A stretch of 64,000 nt of DNA from assembly GCA_964630775.1 (NCBI GenBank), contig CAZVYY010000012.1:43490-107489 (forward strand), in the 5' to 3' direction. This DNA comes from Anaeroglomus sp964630775 (lineage in GTDB: Bacteria > Planctomycetota > Phycisphaerae > Sedimentisphaerales > Anaerohalosphaeraceae). The stretch's first letter is position 1. Each line of letters begins with the position of its first letter. Below, piece by piece: positions 32,612 to 41,606 of the stretch. Position numbers and translations under genes: made by a program. The notes under the pieces are model-generated. The model searched no databases. It was given only the letters and a program-made list of their open reading frames with translations, and was not told where the DNA came from.

Positions 32612-34087
32612 ATGGCGAAATTGAACAAGCTTGACGACATCGTGGCCTTGTGTAAACGGCGTGGATTCATCTACCAATCCAGTGAAATTTACGGCGGATT
32701 GGCCAGTTGTTACGACTACGGCCCGCTGGGTGCGGAGCTGAAGCGCAACGTCCGCAACGCCTGGTGGAAGGCCGTCGTCCAGATGCGTGACGACATTGTC
32801 GGTCTGGATTGTTCGATCCTGATGCACCCGATGGTCTGGAAGGCCTCCGGCCACGCCGACAAATTCGCCGACCTGGTAACCGTGTGCAAAAAATGCAACA
32901 CCCGCACCCGCGTTGACCACCTCAAGGAAAAGGACGGCAATCATGCCGAAGAGCATACCGAGCATGTCAATATCGAGACCGAACAGGATAAGACATTCAA
33001 CCTGTCCAAAAAGGTCTGCCCGTCCTGCGGCACGGTCGGCCAGTTCGGCAACCCGATGGCCTTTAAGTTGATGTTTGAGACCCAGATGGGCGCCAATGTC
33101 GATGATACCATGACCCTGTGGCTCCGTCCCGAAACCGCCCAGGGCATCTTCGCCAATTTCCGCAACGTGCTGGACAGTTCCCGCGTCAAGGTGCCGTTCG
33201 GTATCGCTCAGATCGGCAAGAGCTTCCGCAACGAAGTGACCACCAAGGCCTTCATCTTCCGCACCCGCGAATTCGAGCAGGCCGAGATTGAGTTCTTCTG
33301 CAAACCCGGCACCGACGAACAGTGGTACCATCACTGGAAAGAGTTCCGCTTCAACTGGTATCTGAATCTCGGGATGAATAAAGACAATCTCCGCTTCCGC
33401 GAACATGAAAAAGACGAACTGGCCCACTATGCCAAGGCCTGCGTCGATGTCGAATATAAATTCCCCTTCGGCTCCGGCGACTGGCAGGAACTGGAAGGCA
33501 TCGCCAACCGTCAGGATTTCGACCTGCGGCAGCATCAGCGCGGGATGCGAACCATGAATGCCTGGTACGAGACGCGCGATGTAACCAAGCTGCAGCTCAA
33601 GGAAGAGTCCGAAGACTGGGCCAAGGGGCCGCTGTCGTATTTCGACGACGAGACCAAGGAACGCTACGTGCCGTATGTCATCGAGCCGTCGGCGGGCATT
33701 GACCGAAGCTGCCTGGCGTTCCTGGTGGATGCCTATGATGAGGATGAGATTAACGGCGAACCGCGCAGTGTGCTGCGGTTTCACCCGGCCCTGGCCCCGG
33801 TCAAGGCGGCCATCTTCCCGCTGGTCAAAAAAGACGGGATGCCGGAAATCGCCCATAAGATTTATGATGAATTGAAGCCGTGCTTTGCGACCTTCTACGA
33901 TGAGAAGGGTGCCATCGGCCGTCGCTATCGCCGTCAGGATGAAGCCGGCACGCCGTACTGCATCACCGTCGATGGCCAGAGCAAGGAAGACAATACCGTC
34001 ACCGTCCGTGAACGCGACAGCCTGACCCAGGAACGCATTAATATCTCGCAGCTCAAGAACTTCCTGCGGGACAAGATGGGACTGTAA
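32612..34087 (+). CDS. glyS: Glycyl-tRNA synthetase, single-chain (alpha2) type
   Basis: 491 residues. Class II synthetase that charges tRNA-Gly, of the eukaryote/archaeal-like dimeric type (GlyQS) rather than the alpha2beta2 type. The start MAKLNKLDDIVALCKRRGF is typical. Motif 1 lies around YDYGPLGAELKRNVRNAWW, a zinc-binding-like CKKCNTRTR...CPSCG pair at about 93-141 sits inside the insertion, motif 2 is in FGIAQIGKSFRNEVT and FRTREFEQAEIEFF, and motif 3 in EPSAGIDRSCLAFLVDAY. The C-terminal anticodon-binding domain is HPALAPVKAAIFPLVKKDG...ERDSLTQERI. Length is normal for this type. A short aggaa lies before the ATG. Confidence 0.95.
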   Translation: MAKLNKLDDIVALCKRRGFIYQSSEIYGGLASCYDYGPLGAELKRNVRNAWWKAVVQMRDDIVGLDCSILMHPMVWKASGHADKFADLVTVCKKCNTRTRVDHLKEKDGNHAEEHTEHVNIETEQDKTFNLSKKVCPSCGTVGQFGNPMAFKLMFETQMGANVDDTMTLWLRPETAQGIFANFRNVLDSSRVKVPFGIAQIGKSFRNEVTTKAFIFRTREFEQAEIEFFCKPGTDEQWYHHWKEFRFNWYLNLGMNKDNLRFREHEKDELAHYAKACVDVEYKFPFGSGDWQELEGIANRQDFDLRQHQRGMRTMNAWYETRDVTKLQLKEESEDWAKGPLSYFDDETKERYVPYVIEPSAGIDRSCLAFLVDAYDEDEINGEPRSVLRFHPALAPVKAAIFPLVKKDGMPEIAHKIYDELKPCFATFYDEKGAIGRRYRRQDEAGTPYCITVDGQSKEDNTVTVRERDSLTQERINISQLKNFLRDKMGL

Positions 34088-34110
34088 TAATCTTCATAGG
34101 TTTAATAGAA

Positions 34111-34569
34111 ATGATTTGCGATAAACTGGATAACGCGGAAATGTACTATGGGCTGGGGCAGCGGATTGCACAGGGGCTGGCTCTGCTCAAAGACCCGGCG
34201 GTACTGGCTTCGGCGCCGGGACGCTATGAGATCGATGGCGAGAACCTGTATTTTTCGGTGGATGAATACGACTCCAAGCCCGAAGCCCAGGGCCGGTTCG
34301 AATCCCATCGCAAGTATGTGGATATTCAGTATATCGTGTCCGGCCGGGAGTGGATTGGCGTGCGGGAGCTGGAAGGCCTCAAGACCGAAACGCCGTACGA
34401 TGTGAAGAAGGATATCGAATTCTATGATCGTGCCGAGCCGATGACCCGTCTGGATATGGAGGCCGGGACGTTTGCGATTCTCTGGCCGCACGATGCCCAC
34501 ATGCCGTGCCGGATGTTCGACAAGCCCGAACGGGTCAAGAAAATCGTCGTCAAAGTTCGCGTGGAGTAA
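34111..34569 (+). CDS. YhcH/YjgK/YiaL family protein (DUF386)
   Basis: 152 residues. Small cupin-like family, members of which act in sialic-acid and other sugar utilisation or as the beta subunit of evolved beta-galactosidase (EbgC); a sugar anomerase or isomerase role has been proposed. Family features are RYEIDGENLYFSVDEYDSKP, the conserved ESHRKYVDIQYIVSGREWIGV (metal-binding H and E, about 68-88), and the C-terminal FAILWPHDAHMPCRMFDKPE, with H residues that complete a metal site. It starts 23 bases after glyS and may be cotranscribed. Substrate unknown here. Confidence 0.88.
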   Translation: MICDKLDNAEMYYGLGQRIAQGLALLKDPAVLASAPGRYEIDGENLYFSVDEYDSKPEAQGRFESHRKYVDIQYIVSGREWIGVRELEGLKTETPYDVKKDIEFYDRAEPMTRLDMEAGTFAILWPHDAHMPCRMFDKPERVKKIVVKVRVE

Positions 34570-34616
34570 AGGCTGGAATTAATCGAGTATAAAGGCAACA
34601 GGAAGGAGATGTGACG

Positions 34617-34784
34617 TTATCGCCGCCAGGCGGCTTTGCGGACCATCAGCGGCGGCATCTGGTGAGGCTGAACTTTGCTCATATCCTTGCGGACGCAACT
34701 GCGCGTGTTGGGATACAAATGGACGGTGTCGCTGTCCAGCAGCCGCTTAATCTTCAGTTTTTTGAGCCAATCCAATACGATCAT
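34617..34784 (-). CDS. Possible 55-residue basic protein
   Basis: Reading frame on the minus strand from ATG at 34784 to TAA at 34617, within the 390-base gap between the YhcH-type gene and the next plus-strand gene. aaggga lies 5-10 bases before the ATG, a better ribosome binding site than most genes here have. The product (starting MIVLDWLKKLKIKRLLDSDT) is strongly basic, with 14 Lys/Arg among 55 residues, and ends in RKAAWRR. An amphipathic helix at residues 4-16 is likely. I do not recognise it. It could be a true small protein or chance; nothing else in 34570-34959 looks like a gene. Confidence 0.4.
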   Translation of the reverse strand: MIVLDWLKKLKIKRLLDSDTVHLYPNTRSCVRKDMSKVQPHQMPPLMVRKAAWRR

Positions 34785-34959
34785 TTTATCCCTTGGTCAT
34801 AACATCACCCGACATGTCCTGTATCGGTCAGGAAAAATACCGACTTAACCAGACGATGCTTTCACTTTTCCCGAATCGGGGTTATAATCCTGGAAATCCC
34901 CGGCGGGAGTCGTCCGGAGGGCAAGTAGGATGTGAAACCTGTTCATTATAGGACCAGCT

Positions 34960-35676
34960 ATGATACCGATTAATCGTGAAAGTAAAACGAGTGTTCACTT
35001 TGGGATGAGCTTCCTGATTGCCGGGACATGGGGGCACGAAAAAGGGGCGTTATTGAATTTCCAAAAGGGTTTGCTGGATGCGGGGCTGGAGTTCTCGCAG
35101 ACCGGAACCCGGCCGACAGGCTTTACGCTGGTTCGCAGTGAGCCGTCGCCTTTGCAGATTACGCTGGAAACGACCAATCCGCAGATACATACCTTACAAA
35201 TTATATCCGGTAATCCGCAATATGATTTGGAGATGTTTGGTCGGGATGTGGAAGCCGTGACCGGTGCCTATCAGAAGACCTGGCCGATGCCGCAATATCA
35301 GATTTTGAACACCAGCGGCTGCATTCGGCATTTATACAGTGCTAAAGTCCACGCATTTCAGTACTTATGGGAGCAGCGGCTGGGACAGACCCCACAGGAT
35401 TTTCAGATGCTGGGCAACCGGCCTGTGGCGGGAGGCGGGCTGCGTCTGCTGATTCCGCCGCATCAGCAGGCAGGCGGCGAGCCGACCAGCATTGAAATCC
35501 GGATCGAGTCGTTTATGCGGGAAACGCAGAAGCTGTTTGTGGAGACAGTGTTTACCTGGCCCAGGCCGCGGGTGGTGGTCGAGCAGGCCGGATTTGAGAG
35601 TCTGGCCCGACTCAATGAAATCGAGTCCTTTGCGGCCAATGAGATATGGAACTTTATAGCCAGACAAACTCCATAA
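34960..35676 (+). CDS. Conserved-looking protein of unknown function
   Basis: 238 residues, no signal peptide or membrane segment, so probably cytoplasmic. Alternating strand-helix pattern with RPTGFTLVRSEPSPLQITLE and PTSIEIRIESFMRETQKLFVETVFTWPRP, the latter two long beta strands, then a C-terminal helix LARLNEIESFAANEIWNFI. The overall shape and ending recall TIGR04255-like proteins, but I cannot confirm it. tagga before the ATG supports the start. It stands alone between a small minus-strand frame and the sigma-factor gene. Confidence 0.55.
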   Translation: MIPINRESKTSVHFGMSFLIAGTWGHEKGALLNFQKGLLDAGLEFSQTGTRPTGFTLVRSEPSPLQITLETTNPQIHTLQIISGNPQYDLEMFGRDVEAVTGAYQKTWPMPQYQILNTSGCIRHLYSAKVHAFQYLWEQRLGQTPQDFQMLGNRPVAGGGLRLLIPPHQQAGGEPTSIEIRIESFMRETQKLFVETVFTWPRPRVVVEQAGFESLARLNEIESFAANEIWNFIARQTP

Positions 35677-35826
35677 ACCAATAAGTAAACAAAAAAAGAT
35701 ACAGATACATAACCATATAAAAAGTTTTTAAACACCCAAAAATTTTGTCCAAATTTTCAAGTCATCTTGCCGTATTTACCAGAGGTCAGAGTTTTTATAG
35801 AATAAATACTCCGGCAAAAAGAGAAA

Positions 35827-36360
35827 ATGGACAATAAAAACAATAAATTGTTTTTGAAGCTGCTTCTGGACAACCAGTCCAGGATTCACGCCTATATTTT
35901 GTCTTTGGTGCCTAATTATGCCGATGCGGATGATATTCTGCAGACGGTGTCGGAGCTGATGTGGTCGCGTTTCGACCAGTTTGAGCCGGGGACAAATTTC
36001 CTGGGCTGGGCGCTGCGTTATGCCCATTTTGAGGTGCTGGCATTTCGAAAAAAGAAGGCCAAACTCAAGGAAGTTGTTTTTGATACCCCCATCTTTGAGC
36101 AAATGCTCCCGATTCTGGAAGACCAAATGCATACGATGGATTTTCGCAACGGGGCGCTGGAAGACTGCCTGAGCAAACTGGACTCCCGCAATCGTGAGAT
36201 TATCAAGATGCGGTACAGCCAGGACTTAAGCCCGAAGGAAATCAGTGGTCAGTTTGGCCTGACGATTCACGGCATATATAAGCTTTTAAGCCGGGTGCAC
36301 GGCAAACTGCTGGAGTGTATCGAACGGGCGGGGCGGAAGGAGAGTCTCACGCATGGATAA
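35827..36360 (+). CDS. ECF-like sigma factor, Rhodopirellula/Verrucomicrobium type
   Basis: 177 residues. Extracytoplasmic-function-like RNA polymerase sigma factor with regions 2 and 4 only. Region 2: LLLDNQSRIHAYILSLVPNYADADDILQTVSELMWSRFDQFEPGTNFLGWALRYAHFEVL in its usual order (about 12-70; cited here as landmarks NYADADDILQ and FLGWALRYAHFE). Region 4 is LDSRNREIIKMRY...LSPKEISGQFGLTIHGIYKLLSRV (about 120-160), a helix-turn-helix. The TNFLGWALRYAHFEV form fits the group seen in planctomycetes and Verrucomicrobia. It overlaps the FecR-domain gene by 8 bases, so the two are translated together and the FecR protein is the probable membrane partner. Confidence 0.92.
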   Translation: MDNKNNKLFLKLLLDNQSRIHAYILSLVPNYADADDILQTVSELMWSRFDQFEPGTNFLGWALRYAHFEVLAFRKKKAKLKEVVFDTPIFEQMLPILEDQMHTMDFRNGALEDCLSKLDSRNREIIKMRYSQDLSPKEISGQFGLTIHGIYKLLSRVHGKLLECIERAGRKESLTHG

Positions 36361-38107
36361 ACAGATTCAATATCAGCTTGAGGATTTGCTGACGCTGGCG
36401 GTGGAAGGTCAGATCAGCGAGCAGCAGGTTCGGGATCTGAATGCGCTGATTGACCGGCATCCTGAACGGATTCGCTATGCGGTGCGTTACCTGCAGTTTG
36501 TGTCGCTGCTGAAGCGTTCGGAGCGGGTGGCGGGAATGTCCCGCTCATGGATTCCGGAGGATGACTCGCAGGAAGCCTATATGGAATCGCTCAAGCAGAT
36601 GGCCCGGGCGGAAATAGCCGCGCCGGTGGTGGCTGCCTTGCCGGCGGAAGCCGACGACATCATTCCTTCGATTCCGCTGCGTCGCGCATCACTGCGTGAG
36701 CGGATTAATAAGACTGCGATTTATACGGCTATCCTGGCCAGTGCGGCTTTGCTGATGCTGCTGTCCTATATTCACCTGGTGCCGGTTCGTCAGACCGGAG
36801 GGCTGGGATATCTGACTTCGTCGGTTCATGCCGAATGGGCCAGTGTCAACGGCCCTATTCTTCAGGATAAGGCCCTGCATCCGGGTCCGATGAAGCTGGT
36901 CCGGGGGCTGGCGGAAATTACGATGGATACCGGGGCGACAGTGATTGTGGAATCGCCCGCGGAATTTGAGCTTGAAACCAAAAGCCGCATTTATCTGAAG
37001 TCCGGCCGGCTGGTGGTCAATATTGAAAACAGCAGCGAGGACCGTTTTGTGGTGCGTACGCCGCAGGCGACGGTGGTCGATCTGGGGACGGAGTTCGGGG
37101 TGGAAATTGACGCCCAGGGCAACACGCAGACTCATGTCTTTCAGGGCGAAGCGGAACTTCGCAGTGGTTCGGATCCGCTCAAATACAGCTCGGCTCTGTC
37201 GTTAAAGGTAGGGCAGGGAGGCCGCAGCGATGCGGCGGGGAATCTCAAGCCGGCCCGGCTCAATGACCGGGTTTTTGTCCGCAAGGAACACTTTGATACG
37301 GAAGTTCTGGCCGAGAAAGGTTCGCCTTATCATCGCTGGAAAGCGTATCACAATAAGTTGTATGCAGACCCCTCTCTGGTGGTACATTATACCTTTGAAG
37401 AACAGGTGTCCAGTCCGGACAGAGTGCTGAATCAGGCGCCTGTCACGGGGGCGGCACTGCATGGTGTTTTGGGTGCAGACGGCCAAAAGCCGACCTGGGT
37501 GCAGGGACGTCTGGCGGGCAAGACGGCGATTCGCTTTGAACGCGGCAAGCAGCAGACAATAGTGATCCCGGCCGATCCGGCATTCTCCATCAACGGTCCG
37601 GTGACGGTCAGTTCGTGGGTGTATTATCCCAATCCGGCCCAAATGGGCGGGCACCTGATTTCATGCCGGCAGGATTATCATGTCAATTTTCAGTTTTCAA
37701 TCTTTGACGACAATTATTCGATTATCGGGCAGCGCAATCAGTTTGAACTGCTCCGGTTTAATTCCAAATCCGACCGCGGCTGCTACAGTCGTGCCTTTGC
37801 GCAGCAGGCCGGAGTATGGTATCACTTTGTGGTGACGCATGATACCAGGACCGCCGCTTTTTATGTCAACGGCGAGTTGTTTGAAAGCAAGCCCTATACC
37901 ACCGCCATCACCGAGCGGCCGACGGAAGTGATTCTGGGAGCGCTGAAGGTGGATGGTAAATATATTTTGCGGGAAGGGGATTTTGACGGCATCGTGGATG
38001 AACTGATGGTGTTTAATCGAAGCCTTGCGGCGGCGGAAATCCGGCGATTGTATGAGGCCGGACAGCCGGATGCGAGTCTGATACCAACGGGTATGCAAGC
38101 AGATTAA
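36353..38107 (+). CDS. FecR-domain membrane protein with C-terminal LamG domain
   Basis: 584 residues. Probable membrane partner or anti-sigma of the sigma factor it overlaps. The N-terminal cytoplasmic part (1-115) begins with an anti-sigma-like helical region (LEDLLTLAVEGQISEQQVRDL), then one membrane helix (about 121-142, ILASAALLMLLSYIHL), a periplasmic FecR domain (about 160-275; ATVVDLGTEFGVEID, FQGEAELRS), and a LamG/concanavalin-A-like jelly roll (about 370-575) ending GDFDGIVDELMVFNRSLAAAEIRRLYE. ggaaggag lies 10 bases before the ATG. In planctomycetes such FecR-LamG proteins often precede PEP-CTERM or LamG surface proteins, as here; sensing of an extracellular polymer is an inference. 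Confidence 0.88.
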   Translation: MDKQIQYQLEDLLTLAVEGQISEQQVRDLNALIDRHPERIRYAVRYLQFVSLLKRSERVAGMSRSWIPEDDSQEAYMESLKQMARAEIAAPVVAALPAEADDIIPSIPLRRASLRERINKTAIYTAILASAALLMLLSYIHLVPVRQTGGLGYLTSSVHAEWASVNGPILQDKALHPGPMKLVRGLAEITMDTGATVIVESPAEFELETKSRIYLKSGRLVVNIENSSEDRFVVRTPQATVVDLGTEFGVEIDAQGNTQTHVFQGEAELRSGSDPLKYSSALSLKVGQGGRSDAAGNLKPARLNDRVFVRKEHFDTEVLAEKGSPYHRWKAYHNKLYADPSLVVHYTFEEQVSSPDRVLNQAPVTGAALHGVLGADGQKPTWVQGRLAGKTAIRFERGKQQTIVIPADPAFSINGPVTVSSWVYYPNPAQMGGHLISCRQDYHVNFQFSIFDDNYSIIGQRNQFELLRFNSKSDRGCYSRAFAQQAGVWYHFVVTHDTRTAAFYVNGELFESKPYTTAITERPTEVILGALKVDGKYILREGDFDGIVDELMVFNRSLAAAEIRRLYEAGQPDASLIPTGMQAD

Positions 38108-38123
38108 AAATCAAAGAGCAAAA
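38106..38123. repeat. Dispersed aaaaatcaaagagcaaaa repeat
   Basis: 18 bases that match, in inverse orientation, the low-complexity units near 31858-31885. It starts at the end of the FecR-LamG gene. Confidence 0.5.
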
Positions 38124-38298
38124 ATCAAAATTATGGAAACCGCCGGGGGTGGAGGCTGAATTGTTATCAAGCACAGAGGCTTGAGCCACAATGGCCGCGA
38201 TGAAACGGAAATTTTCAAGCAGGATCAGTATAGATTTCTATCGGGTGATGGAAATATAAATCGTGTGTTTAAGACTTTATTTACGTTTGGAGGAAACA

Positions 38299-39081
38299 AT
38301 GATGAAACGAACAATGTGGCACGTGATGAGTGTGGTTTTAGTCGCCGGTTCGATGGCGGCGGCGACGCTGGTGGACCATTTCGACGGTTATGCTGCGGGT
38401 CAGATTGACGCAGTGACTGGCGGGGCATGGGTTTCGACTTCGAACAATTCCACCCCGGCGCCCGTTTCAACCATGGTGATTACGGCGGATCCGTCCAATG
38501 CTGCAAACCAGGTTCTGTCGGCGCGTCCGACAGGCGGGCAGAGCGGCCTGTATGGTGTGCTGTCAGGCAGCGAAATCATCGCCGACAACACCACCAAGAC
38601 GATGTCGCTGAAGTTTATGGTGACCACCGACACATATGATACGTCTTTTGGCCTGACAACCCTGGACACTCCGTATCAGTTCGGCAACACCTTCAATGCT
38701 CAGTGTGCCCTGATTAATGGTACCTTCAAGGCCCGTAACGGCGGCTCTATGTCCGGCAGCCTGTCGGCGATTACCGCCAATACGTGGTATTATGTGTGGA
38801 CAGTCATCAATAACGCCACCAATACCTATGATGTGTATCTCAAGACGACGGCTTCGGATGCGACGGCGAGTGACCTGGTTGCCAACGATTTTGCGTTTCG
38901 TACCGGCTGTCCCGACGGCGACATCGATCGCTTTTTTGTGATGATGCAGAATACCAATGTGGATGTCCTGTTTGATGATATCCACATGCGTGACGGAGAA
39001 CAGTTGACCTATATTCCGGAACCGGCATCGATGCTGCTGCTGGGGCTGGGCGGTCTGGCGCTGTCGTTCCGCAAGCGGTAA
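38299..39081 (+). CDS. PEP-CTERM sorted exported protein
   Basis: 260 residues. Signal peptide (MMKRTMWHVMSVVLVAGSMAAA), a body with a jelly-roll-like beta pattern starting VDHFDGYAAGQ, and the C-terminal sorting signal YIPEPASMLLLGLGGLALSFRKR split as PEP motif, hydrophobic helix and basic end; exosortase cleaves such tails and links the protein to the envelope or exopolysaccharide. ggagg lies 6-9 bases before the two adjacent ATGs (38299, 38302). The body resembles the N-terminal part of the next gene's product (DxF.xYA.G..D.VT..W, then GMYG/GLYGxLS), so the two are paralogous. No exosortase gene is in the window. Confidence 0.88.
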   Translation: MMKRTMWHVMSVVLVAGSMAAATLVDHFDGYAAGQIDAVTGGAWVSTSNNSTPAPVSTMVITADPSNAANQVLSARPTGGQSGLYGVLSGSEIIADNTTKTMSLKFMVTTDTYDTSFGLTTLDTPYQFGNTFNAQCALINGTFKARNGGSMSGSLSAITANTWYYVWTVINNATNTYDVYLKTTASDATASDLVANDFAFRTGCPDGDIDRFFVMMQNTNVDVLFDDIHMRDGEQLTYIPEPASMLLLGLGGLALSFRKR

Positions 39082-39131
39082 GAACCGGCGGCGGAAGCGA
39101 ATGTTCCCTGCATGAAATGGAATGTTTCAGG

Positions 39132-39171
39132 AACAGGCCGCCATGGTTCAAGAGGGTGGCGGCCTGTTTTT
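39132..39171 (+). terminator. Rho-independent terminator after the PEP-CTERM gene
   Basis: Perfect 12-bp stem AACAGGCCGCCA (39132-39143)/TGGCGGCCTGTT (39157-39168), 13-base loop, followed by TTTTT. It lies 51 bases after the stop codon and separates the PEP-CTERM gene from the next one. Confidence 0.9.
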
Positions 39172-39351
39172 ATAAACAAGTCCAGTCTGTCACGGTGATT
39201 AAGGAAATTTCTTGACTTGATATGATGGCGATTGATTTTTTGAGGCATAGACCCGCAGAACGATGAGGCGGTGCTGTACCCTCTGCGACCGAGAATGTGT
39301 TCAGAAATTATCCGTACCAATATCGAGACCATTTAACAGAAAGGAACGAGT

Positions 39352-41526
39352 ATGAAAAAAGCAATCGTTATGATGATTTTGTGTCTTTGGGCCGGGCTGT
39401 CTTCGGCTGCGATTGTCAAGGTGGACGATTTCAACAGCTATGCCAACGGTGCGGTGGATACCGTCACCACGGCCTGGAAAGGCACGGCCAACGCGGTTGT
39501 CGCCGCGGATGCGGCCAATCCAAAGAATAAAGCGGTTCGCGTCAACCAGGATGCTCAGCAGAGCGGCATGTACGGGATACTGAGCAGTGCTGCGGCAATT
39601 CCCAACGGCTCGACCAAGACCCTGTTTTTCCGGTTTCGGGCCAGCACCAATACGACCGACCAGGCCCTGGGCCTGACGGAACTGGATACGCCGATTATTG
39701 CCCTGGGGGACGGCGGCGGCTGGGATCAGTTCCGTGCTCAGATTCGCATTACGGCCGGGCGCTTTGATATTCGTCACGGCGGTACCTGGTACACGGATTC
39801 GGCGACTTTGAATGTCGGCGAGACGCAGCCCTGGTACAATGTGTGGATGGTGATTACCAACAACACCTCCGGCACGGACACCTTCAAGGTCTATCTGCAT
39901 CAGAACGGAGAGCTGGGCGCAACCGAAGCCAACCGTCTGACGGTCAACGGGGGTGCTGTCAATACGTTTAATTTCCGCACCAGCGTTACCGATACGCTGG
40001 ACCGGTTCTACTGGAAGGCTCAGGGCACCGGTGCTGACCGCATGGTCTGGGTGGATGATATGTATATGATGGACGGCGAAAGCCTGATCAATCCGGCAGG
40101 CGTCTATGGGGCTCATAATCCAACCCCGGCCAACGGAGCGGTCAATGTGTCACTGAACCAGAGCCTGTCGTGGAATGTGGGCGTGAACCCGGCGGATCCG
40201 ACACAGCCCAATCCGGATATTACCAAACATTATCTGTATTTTGTGGAAAAGAATGAACCCAACTTTATCGGTACCAATCCAATTGTGGTACCTCGCAGCG
40301 GCGGGGCTTCGGATACGACCAATCCGCCGATTGCTCTCAAACGCGACAAGACCTATTACTGGCGTGTGGATGAAAGCGTCAAGAATTCCGCTCCCAATGA
40401 TGTCAATACGATTACCGGTCCGGTCTGGAAATTTGAAACACTCAAATCGGTTCCGGTGATTGATGTTCAGCCCAAGGATACCATCGCAGACCTGGGCGGT
40501 ACAGCGGACATGACCCTTGTCGTAACCAGTGAAACAATGGCTCATTATTACTGGTACAAGACCCCGGATGCGGTCAACAACACTCCGGGTGATGATACGG
40601 CGGTGGGAATGGATTCTGCAACCCTGAGCATTTCTCCGGCCGTCGCCGCCGATGAGGGGTATTATTACTGCAAGGTCATCAACGACAGCGGCGCCGACAA
40701 GGCGGTGTATTCTGCGGTGGTCAAACTGGGCGTGAAGCGGCCGGTTGCGATCTGGATGCTGGGCGGCGATGCTCAGAACTGGGACGGCACGTATTATCTG
40801 GATCGCAGCGGGGAAGGACATCATGCCGACCCGAATGGAACGCCGGCCTTTGTGGCGGGTGCCGACGGCACGGCCAACGGAGCGGTGAGAATTGATGCCA
40901 ATAACGGCTTTGGGGCTTCGGGGACATGGAATCCCTCGCAGTTCACCGGACAGTTTACGGTGTCGCTGTGGGCCAAGTGGGCCGGGCAGACCAATCCAAC
41001 GACCTGGCAGGGTCTGTTTTCCAAGGAAGTGTCATACGGGGTGGATACGATGATGTATCAGTATGAAGTCAACAACGCCGCACAGGCCGATAGCGTGGTG
41101 ATTCTGAAAAACGGCACGGGCAGCGGTGATATTTCGACGCCGGTTCTGCCGGTGGATGCCTGGGAACACGTGGCAATTGTGTTTAATGGTACTGCGGCGA
41201 CAATTTATCGCAACGGCGTTGGGGCAGGTACCGGAAACTGGACCCCCGGCACCAAAACCGATGCCCCGGTCAATATCGGTGCATCGGCCAACAACAATGG
41301 CGTGCTCAACTATATTTTCAATGGTGCCATGGATGATATACGGGTGTACAATTATGCCCTGAGTCAGACCCAGGTGATTGACGTGTATCATGGTATGAGC
41401 GGCAAGAGTGTCTGTATTGATAAGCCGAAATATGATTACAACAATGACTGCCAGGTGACCCTGGAAGATTTCATGATGTTTACGACGGAATGGCTGGATT
41501 GCGGCCTGTATCCGGATTGTCCGTAA
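39352..41526 (+). CDS. Large secreted LamG/Ig-like protein with dockerin-like tail
   Basis: 724 residues, exported (signal peptide MKKAIVMMILCLWAGLSSAA). Order of parts: an N-terminal domain (about 20-245) paralogous to the PEP-CTERM protein before it; a fibronectin/Ig-like stretch (about 248-365; PTPANGAVNVSLNQSLSW and KTYYWRVDE); a second Ig-like domain (about 370-460) with a GYYYCKVIND core; a LamG jelly roll (about 465-680; GRDRSGEGH-type start YLDRSGEGHHADP, FTGQFTVSLWAKW, NGAMDDIRVYNYALSQTQV); and a dockerin-like tail DYNNDCQVTLEDFMMFTTEW (about 695-715). aaagga precedes the ATG. It probably binds polysaccharide at the cell surface; no catalytic residues are evident. Confidence 0.82.
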   Translation: MKKAIVMMILCLWAGLSSAAIVKVDDFNSYANGAVDTVTTAWKGTANAVVAADAANPKNKAVRVNQDAQQSGMYGILSSAAAIPNGSTKTLFFRFRASTNTTDQALGLTELDTPIIALGDGGGWDQFRAQIRITAGRFDIRHGGTWYTDSATLNVGETQPWYNVWMVITNNTSGTDTFKVYLHQNGELGATEANRLTVNGGAVNTFNFRTSVTDTLDRFYWKAQGTGADRMVWVDDMYMMDGESLINPAGVYGAHNPTPANGAVNVSLNQSLSWNVGVNPADPTQPNPDITKHYLYFVEKNEPNFIGTNPIVVPRSGGASDTTNPPIALKRDKTYYWRVDESVKNSAPNDVNTITGPVWKFETLKSVPVIDVQPKDTIADLGGTADMTLVVTSETMAHYYWYKTPDAVNNTPGDDTAVGMDSATLSISPAVAADEGYYYCKVINDSGADKAVYSAVVKLGVKRPVAIWMLGGDAQNWDGTYYLDRSGEGHHADPNGTPAFVAGADGTANGAVRIDANNGFGASGTWNPSQFTGQFTVSLWAKWAGQTNPTTWQGLFSKEVSYGVDTMMYQYEVNNAAQADSVVILKNGTGSGDISTPVLPVDAWEHVAIVFNGTAATIYRNGVGAGTGNWTPGTKTDAPVNIGASANNNGVLNYIFNGAMDDIRVYNYALSQTQVIDVYHGMSGKSVCIDKPKYDYNNDCQVTLEDFMMFTTEWLDCGLYPDCP

Positions 41527-41541
41527 TGACCGAGTTTGTTT

Positions 41542-41581
41542 GCGGCAGGCGGGGCGGATGTCCGGCCTGCCGCTTTTTTTT
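41542..41581 (+). terminator. Rho-independent terminator
   Basis: Stem GCGGCAGGC (41542-41550)/GCCTGCCGC (41565-41573), 14-base loop, then eight T. It lies 16 bases after the LamG protein gene. Confidence 0.93.
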
Positions 41582-41606
41582 GTCCACAATGCCTGATGGG
41601 GGATCT

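Noticed and set aside
34611..34802. 63-codon plus-strand frame
   Set aside because: Opposite a minus-strand frame with a better ribosome binding site; no start signal of its own.
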